A DNA stretch of 9,812 nucleotides, taken from contig JAPLSI010000047.1 of assembly GCA_026398715.1 (NCBI GenBank), positions 1 to 9,812 on the forward strand, written 5' to 3'. Every line of letters starts with the position of its first letter. Position 1 is the stretch's first letter. The notes beneath the pieces were generated by a model that worked only from the letters and a program-made list of their open reading frames with translations, made no database searches and was not told the origin of the DNA. Shown here piece after piece: positions 1 to 6,077 of this stretch. The stretch comes from Gammaproteobacteria bacterium (GTDB lineage Bacteria > Pseudomonadota > Gammaproteobacteria > Xanthomonadales > Xanthomonadaceae). The position numbers and the translations under genes are program-made.

Positions 1-1204
1 ATTCCTGAGACGGCACGATTGGCGTGCCGGGGTAGCGGGCCTGTACGGCCTTGGCCACGGCGGCCATCACGTCGGCGCGCAACGGCGAGGCGTCGCTGGC
101 GGTCGGTGCGCCGATGGAGACCACCTCAACGTTCTTGCCCGCGACCTCTTGCAGCGTGTCGCGCACGGCTTCCACCGCTACGCCCGGGAAGATGCGGCAG
201 TTCACCGTGGCCGTGGCCGATTGCGGCAAGGCATTGTCGGCATGGCCGCCACGCAGCAGGGTGGGTATGCAAGTGGTGCGGATGCGGCCGACTTCGCTCG
301 GTTCGGCCGACAGCACGTCAATGGCGGAGGCATCGGTGGGGTCCTTGGCAAAACGGGACATGGCCTCGCCAACGGGGTCCGGAGTGGCTTTACCCGCCGC
401 GCTGAAGGCAGCCCGCGTGATTTCATTCCACGACACCGGGAACTGGTAGGCCTGCACGCGCTTGAGCGCATCGGCGAGTTCATAGATCGCGTTGTCGGCC
501 CGCGGCATCGAACTGTGCCCGCCCGCGTTGCGAACGGTCATCTCGAAACTGGCATAGGTTTTTTCCGCCGCCTGCATACCGAAGATCAAGGGCTTGCCGG
601 CCTCGTCCAGATTGCCGCCGCCGCCGTCGCTGTTGAGCGCGTATTCCGCGTCGATCAGCTTGCGATGGTTCTTGACCAGGTCCTGGATGGTCGCCATCTC
701 GGTTTCTTCGTCGCCGCTGAAGACGATGACCAGGTCGCGCGTGGGTTTGAAACCTTCGGCCTTCAGGCGCAGGAAGGTCGCGGTAAGCGTTGCAATGCCG
801 TCCTTCACATCGGCCGTACCGCGACCGAAGAAGTAGCCGTCCTCCTCGATCAGGGTGAAGGGGTCGCGTTGCCAGTCTTCGGGCTTGGCCGTGACCACGT
901 CCATGTGCGCCAGCAGCAGGATCGGCTTGCCGCCGGTGCCGTCGCCCGGATAGCGCACGACCAGGGACGCGGTTTCGCCCAAGGGAAGGATATGGATGTC
1001 GGATTCGGCGAATCCGCCGGCGCGGAACTGGCCGGCGAGGTAGCCCGCCATGGCCGGTACCTGGCCCAGCCCCACCGAGGTCTTGTAACCAATGAGCCTG
1101 GCGAAGATTTCGCGGGCGCGCAGTTCTTCCGCGGTTCGTGCATCCGCAGCGAACGCCGACGACGAAGACAGGGCCAGCAATGCGGCCAACAGGAATTTGT
1201 TCAT
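1..1204 (-). CDS. Exported M20-family zinc metallopeptidase (5' part; C-terminus beyond left edge)
   Basis: The frame is open from ATG at 1204 to the window edge, giving 401 visible residues; M20 enzymes of this type are usually about 450-480 aa, so only the C-terminal end is missing. Residues 1-20 form a signal peptide (MNKFLLAALLALSSSSAFAA), so it should act in the periplasm. The co-catalytic di-zinc M20 signature is intact: H100-M-D102, D132 in GRGTADVKDG (bridging ligand), the E166-E167 pair in SGDEETE (general base and ligand), and D193 in NSDGGGG. NAGGHSSMPR (about 226-235, H230) begins the dimerisation lid domain. M20 enzymes hydrolyse C-terminal or dipeptide bonds of short peptides, or N-acyl amino acids; the exact substrate cannot be read here. 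It is the last visible gene of the minus-strand unit, 71 nt after the TonB receptor, and probably finishes degradation of imported peptides. The ribosome binding site is weak (TGAGAA region). Family assignment is firm; specificity is open. Confidence 0.93.
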   Translation of the reverse strand, partial: MNKFLLAALLALSSSSAFAADARTAEELRAREIFARLIGYKTSVGLGQVPAMAGYLAGQFRAGGFAESDIHILPLGETASLVVRYPGDGTGGKPILLLAHMDVVTAKPEDWQRDPFTLIEEDGYFFGRGTADVKDGIATLTATFLRLKAEGFKPTRDLVIVFSGDEETEMATIQDLVKNHRKLIDAEYALNSDGGGGNLDEAGKPLIFGMQAAEKTYASFEMTVRNAGGHSSMPRADNAIYELADALKRVQAYQFPVSWNEITRAAFSAAGKATPDPVGEAMSRFAKDPTDASAIDVLSAEPSEVGRIRTTCIPTLLRGGHADNALPQSATATVNCRIFPGVAVEAVRDTLQEVAGKNVEVVSIGAPTASDASPLRADVMAAVAKAVQARYPGTPIVPSQE

Positions 1205-1235
1205 GGGGTTCTCATGAGGGACGGCTTGCGCCGGA

Positions 1236-1265
1236 ACCGGCGGCAGCCCGATGGCTGCCGCCGGT
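1236..1265 (-). promoter_or_regulatory. Intercistronic 13-bp perfect hairpin between TBDR and M20 peptidase genes
   Basis: The arms ACCGGCGGCAGCC (1236-1248) and GGCTGCCGCCGGT (1253-1265) are exact reverse complements around a 4-nt loop. In the minus-strand transcript the stem starts 10 nt after the TBDR stop codon. A second short stem follows at 1222-1233 (CGGC-GCAA-GCCG in the transcript, a GNRA-type tetraloop). No run of U follows either stem, so a classical intrinsic terminator is unlikely. A role in partial termination, mRNA processing or 3'-end stabilisation of the receptor message, making the peptidase less expressed than the receptor, is inference. A dispersed REP-like palindrome is the main alternative. 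Confidence 0.7.
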
Positions 1266-1275
1266 GTGACGCGGT

Positions 1276-3846
1276 TTAGAACTCTTGCGAGAAACGGATG
1301 CCGAAGGTGCGCGGCTGGATCGGCGTGATGTAGACCTGGCCGTTGGGATACATCGCATCGTATCCCTGGGCGCCGCAGACGCTGGTGGCGCACTGCAGGA
1401 ACCGGTTCATCTGGCCGCGTTCGTCGGTGACATTCTTGACGAACAGGTCCAGCGACCAGTTGTTCCTCTTCACGCCGAAAGCAAGATCCAGCGTATTGAA
1501 GGCCGGCATGTCGCCGTAAATCGAGCGGTCATAGAGGCGAAGGTCGGTCGTGCGCTTGCCCGTGTGGGCATACGTGGCCTGCCAGTATGCTTCCATGGTG
1601 CCGATGTCCCAGGTGTAACGCGCATTCAAGTTGCCCTTGAACTTCGGCGTCACCGGCAATTGCGTGCCGCTGGGTGCCTCGGGATCGGTGCAAACCGTTT
1701 CCGGATCGCCGTTGTCGTCCAGCGTGCCGCAGTAGTCGGCCGAAAGTTCGGCGTTATACAGCGAGAAGCCGCCGCTGAGCACCAGGCTGTAGGTAGCCGC
1801 AAAATTGACTTCCGCCTCGAGGCCGGTGATTTCCGCCTGCGCCGCATTCCGGATGTCGGTCAGGCCATTCAGGCCGAGCACCGAGAACTGGAAGTTCTTC
1901 CATTCTTCCCGGAACACAGAACCATTGAAGGTCAGGCGGTTATCCGCCCACGAGGTCTTCCAGCCAATTTCGTAATTGGTCAGGAAGTCGGCCTTGTAGT
2001 TGGGCAGGATGCCACGACGCTGCACGCCGCCCGGCCGGTAGCCTTCGGACCAGGTCGCGTAGATCATCTTCTGGTCGTCGAACTTGTAGGTCGCGTTGAG
2101 TCGACCGAGCGAGCCGTTTTCCTTCACCTCCTTGTCAAACACCTTGCAGGGCGCGCCGTTGAATTTGTCCCATTGCGACGAGTCCGGTCCGTACAGAAGT
2201 TCGCACTTGGCTTCGCCGTAGGCCCTGAGGACGCGCAACTGGTAGCTTTCCAGGTCGTCGAGGTAGTCCGGATCGTTGACGCCGCCCTCGTAGTCGCCCG
2301 GATCGGGCTCGACTGGGGTGCCACTGTAACCGCGGGCGAAGCCGAAGAAGCCTTCCAGGCTGTTTTGGGCGCGGAAGTAGCGCATGCCGCCGGTTACCGA
2401 CAGCTTGTCGGTGATGTCGTAAGTGATTTCACCGAATACGGCTTCGTCGTGGTCGCGGCGTTCTTGCTTGGTCAACCAGATATTGTTGGACGTGCCGGTG
2501 ACGCTGAGATCGCTGGCCAGGTCGTCGACCTTGTAGTTCTGCTCGATGTCGTGGAACTGGTCCTGCCAGAACACGCCGGCGACGAACCGCAGGCGGTCGT
2601 CGGACGGCGAGGAAATGCGCAGTTCGTGGCTGGTCTTCTTGTAGCGGTCAGCCGCCTGGATGTACTGCGACGGATTGACCAGGTCGCCATTGTCGTCATA
2701 GAAGTACGCGCCATAGCCGTACACGGTGTCGTACCAGAAGCCATAGTCGTTGTAGTCCGACTCGGAGTCGACGTCGCGCTTGAGATGGGCGAAGGCATAG
2801 ACCAGGTCGAAGTTGCCGATCTTGCCCTGCACGGTCAGGCCGGCCTGGGTCCAGCGGTCATCCGAGGTTTCCGGGTAGAAGTGGGTCAGGGCGAGATCGC
2901 CGACCACGGGATCGAAGTTGAAGCCGCCATCGCTGGTCTGCTTCTGCGACATCAGGGTCGGCGTGATCGACCAGCTGTCGTTGAGGTCCACCTTCAGCGC
3001 GACGCGGGCGCCGTAGGTATCGGTCGTGTTGTAGTTGTCCTTGGCTGCATCGGTATTGGTTGCCGTGCCATTGCCGCCGGAGTCTTCATCCCAGGACGGA
3101 TAAGTGCGACTTCCGAGCACATTGTCGATGTAACCGGCGTCGTGCTTTTCCCACGCAACGGCCCGGATGGCCGTGCTCGGGGAAAGCGGGACGTTGACGA
3201 AGCCTTCCACCACGTGGCCCATGCCGCCATGGTCGACGGAGTTGATCTCGACGCCATAACCAGCCGCGAAAGCACTGGCATCGGGCTTGTTGGTGATGAT
3301 GCGGATGGTGCCTGCTTCCGAACTGGCACCATACAGCGTGCCCTGCGGACCGGAGAGGGCTTCGACGCGGGCGATGTCGTAGAAGTGGATGTCGAGCGCG
3401 CCCTGGATCGTGGTGATCGGCTGCTCGTCGAGGTAGATGCCGACGCTTGGCAGCGACGTCGAATGGTTGCCGTCGCCGCCGTTCGCGACGCCGCGCATGT
3501 AGACCTGGCCGAAGCCCGGGCCGATCGGTGCGAATGCGACGCTGGGCAGCAGCTTTGCGGCGTCTTCGAAATCATTGATGTTCTGTTGTTCGAGCTGCTG
3601 GTTGCCGAGCACCTGGATGCTGATTGGCACCTTCTGCAGGTTTTCCTCGCGTTTTTGCGCGGTAACCGTCACCGAGTCCAGCGTGGGGGTCTTGTCCTGT
3701 TCCGACGTCGTCTGCGCTGGCGCGGGCGTCGCTGCGGGATCGGACTGTGCAAACGCGGCCGAGCTCATGGCGAAGCAAATCGCGGCCGCGAGCGGCAGCT
3801 TTGTCAGCCTGGGACGCTGGCGTGGTGTGGGTCTGGTTTTCTGCAT
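1276..3846 (-). CDS. TonB-dependent outer-membrane receptor
   Basis: This 856-aa receptor starts at ATG 3846, chosen over an in-frame ATG 60 nt upstream because it has a good Shine-Dalgarno (AGAGGGG, 8-nt spacing) and opens directly into a signal peptide: basic MQKTRPTPRQRPRLTK, then a hydrophobic stretch ending AFA|Q at residue 33. A TonB-box-like segment (DSVTVTAQKREE, 57-68) precedes the plug domain (about 69-188), with the motifs VYMRGV, SVGIYLDEQP and VEALSGPQGTLYG and ending IRIITNKP. The 22-strand barrel follows and ends in the outer-membrane signature GIRFSQEF with a terminal Phe. There is no N-terminal STN signalling domain, and no FecI/FecR genes are nearby, so sigma-factor signalling is unlikely. 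Six mature cysteines lie in three close pairs (548/567, 706/719, 819/824), suggesting disulfide-braced loops. Two acidic tyrosine clusters occur at 358-389 and 515-536. The ligand is unknown; peptidases on both sides make peptides a reasonable guess. Confidence 0.95.
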   Translation of the reverse strand: MQKTRPTPRQRPRLTKLPLAAAICFAMSSAAFAQSDPAATPAPAQTTSEQDKTPTLDSVTVTAQKREENLQKVPISIQVLGNQQLEQQNINDFEDAAKLLPSVAFAPIGPGFGQVYMRGVANGGDGNHSTSLPSVGIYLDEQPITTIQGALDIHFYDIARVEALSGPQGTLYGASSEAGTIRIITNKPDASAFAAGYGVEINSVDHGGMGHVVEGFVNVPLSPSTAIRAVAWEKHDAGYIDNVLGSRTYPSWDEDSGGNGTATNTDAAKDNYNTTDTYGARVALKVDLNDSWSITPTLMSQKQTSDGGFNFDPVVGDLALTHFYPETSDDRWTQAGLTVQGKIGNFDLVYAFAHLKRDVDSESDYNDYGFWYDTVYGYGAYFYDDNGDLVNPSQYIQAADRYKKTSHELRISSPSDDRLRFVAGVFWQDQFHDIEQNYKVDDLASDLSVTGTSNNIWLTKQERRDHDEAVFGEITYDITDKLSVTGGMRYFRAQNSLEGFFGFARGYSGTPVEPDPGDYEGGVNDPDYLDDLESYQLRVLRAYGEAKCELLYGPDSSQWDKFNGAPCKVFDKEVKENGSLGRLNATYKFDDQKMIYATWSEGYRPGGVQRRGILPNYKADFLTNYEIGWKTSWADNRLTFNGSVFREEWKNFQFSVLGLNGLTDIRNAAQAEITGLEAEVNFAATYSLVLSGGFSLYNAELSADYCGTLDDNGDPETVCTDPEAPSGTQLPVTPKFKGNLNARYTWDIGTMEAYWQATYAHTGKRTTDLRLYDRSIYGDMPAFNTLDLAFGVKRNNWSLDLFVKNVTDERGQMNRFLQCATSVCGAQGYDAMYPNGQVYITPIQPRTFGIRFSQEF

Positions 3847-3854
3847 CGTGGATT

Positions 3855-3861
3855 CCCCTCT
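3855..3861 (-). promoter_or_regulatory. Ribosome binding site of the TBDR gene
   Basis: The minus strand reads AGAGGGG 8 nt before ATG 3846. It lies in the 19-nt gap after the sulfotransferase stop codon, which argues for co-transcription and fixes the receptor start at 3846. Confidence 0.75.
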
Positions 3862-3865
3862 CTGG

Positions 3866-5908
3866 TTACCTGGAAGTGTCGCGGGACGGATTGAACTCGG
3901 GTACATCGGGATAGCTGTCTAGCACGGACCCCAGCGACTGCTTCAAGGGTCCGAGCCAGGGTTCGTAGTTGCGCCAGTGGTCGATGCCTTCTCGATAGAT
4001 CGGCTGACGGACCTGCTCTGAACTGGCGGTGCGCACCGGGCGCGCGTTGTCGAAGAAGCGAAGGCAGCCTTCCTCGAACGGCAGGCCGCAGTAGTCGAGC
4101 AGGCGACGCACTTCGGCCTCGGTGTCATCCACCATGTTTTCGTAGATGACCCGATGCACCCGGCCGGGAAGCACCTCGTCCATGTGCGCCATCAACTCGA
4201 CGTAATCCCGGTAGTAGCGGCCGATGTCGTCGAGGTCGTAGCTGAAGTTCTGGCCGCGCGCAAAATGTTGCTTGAATCCGGAAAAACAACAGGCCAGCGG
4301 ATGCCTGCGGGCATCGATGACCTTCGCGTTCGGCAAGGCCAGGTGGATCAGGCCGACATGCGCGAAGTTGTTGGGCATCTTGTCGATGAAGTAGGGCGAG
4401 TCGGATTTGCGATGGATGCGGGTACGCTCGATGTAGCGTTCGCCAAGCTCACGCAGTTCCGCCTGGCCAAGCGTCGCCAGTACTTCGTGATAGGTCGTCG
4501 ATTGGGGGTCGTCGGCCTGCTTGCGCAGGGACCGGGTGATGGTGATGATTTCCGGCAACTCCATCGTGCCTTCGACGGCGGAGTGGCTGGACAGGATCTG
4601 CTCGATCAGAGTCGAGCCGGCACGGGGCAGGCCCACGATGAAGATCGGGTCTGCGGCGCTCGATCCCGAACCCGCGCGCTGTTCGAAGAACTCCCGTGAG
4701 AAAAGCGATTTCGCACGGATGGTGCGCGCGTGATTCTCTTCGGCGCTGAACACCACCGTCTTGCGACGCAGGGTATTGCCTTCCAGGTAGTGCTGGAAGG
4801 ATTCGGCGTACTGCGCCTCGTCTTCGAGTGCCTTGCCCAGAGCGAATTCGAAATGGTGGCGATGGGTCGAACCCAACTCAGGGCGAGCGAGCTGCTCTCG
4901 CATCTGCGCGATCTCTTCCGGGGTGAAGCGGAAGGTCTTGAGGTTTGCCAGGCTCCAGTACGCCTCGCCGAAGCCAGGGTCGAGCTCGATGCTTCGGCGA
5001 TAGGCCTGGATGGCGCGATCCTGGTGACCTGCGGTCTTCAGCGCGTGGCCGTTGCTCATCCAGATCTTGGCGTGATTGGGGTACTCGCGCAGCAGCCCTT
5101 CGTAGATTTTGATCGCCGGTTCGTAATCGCTGACGTGGCACAGGATGACGGCCTTGAGATTGCGGTAGCCCGGGTGCGCCGGTTCCATCGCAAGCAATTT
5201 CTCCACTTCCACCAGGGCTTCGGCAGGTCGTTCAGCGCGGTTGAGCACCAGCGCGTAGTTTTGGCGCGCGGCGTGGAAGCTCGGCGCGAGTTCGAGGCAG
5301 CGAGCCAGCAGGTTGACCGCATCGTCGTCGCGAGCGAGCCGTGCGGCCACTTCGGCCAGCATCCGGATGGCTGCCACGTCGGTCGGGAATTTCTTCAGGT
5401 GTTCGCGCAGCCGAAGTTCCGCCTGCGGAATCTGATTTTCAGCCAGGGCCGCTGCGGCTTCCATCAGGCCGGGGTCGCGGTTGGAATGCTTGATGTGCCA
5501 AATGTAGGCTTCGTCAGCGCCCCGCGTGTCGCCAACGGCGCTGAGGTGGTCGCCGATGGCAAGCCAGGCCTTGGGCAGGCCGGGCTTCAGGCGAACGGCT
5601 CGGCGCAGGCTGGCCAGCGCTTCTTCGCCCTGTCCCAGGCGGCCCAGCGCCAGGCCGAGTTCGAGATGGGCCACGGCCGAATTGGGCTGGGTTTCGACCA
5701 GTCGCCGCAGGACTTTCACGGCTTCCGTCGCTTCGCCGCGCGCCCCATGGGATGCTGCCAGCAGCAGCATGGCGTTGGGCTGGTCGGCCACGACGCGCAG
5801 GATTTCCCGGGCCTGGTCACCCGCCAGGGCCGGGTCCACGCGCAAGAGCTTCGACGCGTGGTCGAGGGCGGAAGCGAGTGATGTGGTCTGTTCGGGCGCG
5901 CTGGACAT
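3866..5908 (-). CDS. TPR-repeat sulfotransferase (ST-A), TPST-like
   Basis: This 680-aa protein has two parts. Residues from about 15 to 325 are tetratricopeptide repeats, roughly eight by eye (for example AHLELGLALGRLGQGEEALA, 80-99, and KIWMSNGHALKTAGHQDRAI, 281-300), a peptide- or protein-binding scaffold. Residues about 420-660 are a sulfotransferase domain (Sulfotransfer_3 type): the PAPS 5'-phosphosulfate loop FIVGLPRAGSTLIEQ (423-437), an acidic GTMELPEI (447-454) where tyrosylprotein sulfotransferases carry the catalytic Glu, KMPNNFAHV (510-518), and the 3'-phosphate site DARRHPLACCFSGF (532-545, with R534/R535 and S543). The family hallmark RTASSEQVRQPIY..WRNYEPWL closes the domain (626-652). 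No signal peptide or membrane segment is seen, so it is expected to be cytoplasmic, where PAPS is made. It is the first gene of the minus-strand unit, 19 nt ahead of the TBDR. The Shine-Dalgarno before ATG 5908 is poor. The acceptor is unknown; tyrosine in a protein or peptide is plausible, a glycan or small molecule is possible. Confidence 0.93.
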   Translation of the reverse strand: MSSAPEQTTSLASALDHASKLLRVDPALAGDQAREILRVVADQPNAMLLLAASHGARGEATEAVKVLRRLVETQPNSAVAHLELGLALGRLGQGEEALASLRRAVRLKPGLPKAWLAIGDHLSAVGDTRGADEAYIWHIKHSNRDPGLMEAAAALAENQIPQAELRLREHLKKFPTDVAAIRMLAEVAARLARDDDAVNLLARCLELAPSFHAARQNYALVLNRAERPAEALVEVEKLLAMEPAHPGYRNLKAVILCHVSDYEPAIKIYEGLLREYPNHAKIWMSNGHALKTAGHQDRAIQAYRRSIELDPGFGEAYWSLANLKTFRFTPEEIAQMREQLARPELGSTHRHHFEFALGKALEDEAQYAESFQHYLEGNTLRRKTVVFSAEENHARTIRAKSLFSREFFEQRAGSGSSAADPIFIVGLPRAGSTLIEQILSSHSAVEGTMELPEIITITRSLRKQADDPQSTTYHEVLATLGQAELRELGERYIERTRIHRKSDSPYFIDKMPNNFAHVGLIHLALPNAKVIDARRHPLACCFSGFKQHFARGQNFSYDLDDIGRYYRDYVELMAHMDEVLPGRVHRVIYENMVDDTEAEVRRLLDYCGLPFEEGCLRFFDNARPVRTASSEQVRQPIYREGIDHWRNYEPWLGPLKQSLGSVLDSYPDVPEFNPSRDTSR

Positions 5909-5941
5909 GAAATATTCGTGAAAATTCCGCCGGATGTTAAG

Positions 5942-5950
5942 TTTGTATCA
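5942..5950 (-). promoter_or_regulatory. Candidate extended -10 element for the minus-strand unit
   Basis: The minus strand reads TGATACAAA, resembling an extended -10 (TGnTAtAAT). It lies about 34 nt before the sulfotransferase ATG, giving a short leader. The -35 region at the right distance (TGGCGC) is a poor match to TTGACA, so the call is tentative. Confidence 0.25.
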
Positions 5951-6060
5951 AGACTCACGCCTGAGCGCCAGAGCCATGCGTTGGTGCGCTCTCTCCGGGT
6001 CCGCACATCCCCTGGTCGCACAAGGCCGTGAGATTTTCTTGGCGAATTCAAAGGCAGTCA

Positions 6061-6066
6061 AAAGGA
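6061..6066 (+). promoter_or_regulatory. Ribosome binding site of the S9 peptidase gene
   Basis: AAAGGA lies 11 nt before ATG 6078. Together with the signal peptide that begins there, it favours this start over the in-frame ATG at 5934. The spacing is slightly long. Confidence 0.5.
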
Positions 6067-6077
6067 CAATCAGGCTC

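Larger units (their letters stand above)
5909..6077. promoter_or_regulatory. Divergent intergenic region serving both transcription units
   Basis: This 169-bp gap separates the starts of the sulfotransferase-TBDR-M20 unit (minus) and the S9-amidohydrolase unit (plus), so both promoters should lie here and could share a regulator. An imperfect inverted repeat, GAGCGC (5963-5968) and GCGCTC (5986-5991) with 17 nt between, lies near the middle and could be an operator or a hairpin. I find no convincing -35/-10 pair for the plus strand. No regulator gene is present in the window, so how the units are controlled is unknown. Confidence 0.55.

Noticed and set aside
1285..3894. An 869-codon open frame on the plus strand opposite the TBDR, with similar long antisense frames at 149-1279, 4730-5881 and 6645-7784
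   Set aside because: Their translations look like low-complexity shadows with no recognisable domains. The opposite frames encode proteins with complete family motifs; high GC at third positions removes stops on the antisense strand.
3847..3906. 20-residue N-terminal extension of the TBDR from an upstream ATG
   Set aside because: It overlaps the end of the sulfotransferase gene, would bury the signal peptide, and ignores the strong ribosome binding site at 3855-3861.
5934..6077. 48-residue N-terminal extension of the S9 peptidase from ATG 5934
   Set aside because: No ribosome binding site precedes it, it would place the signal peptide internally, and it uses the DNA expected to hold the divergent promoters.
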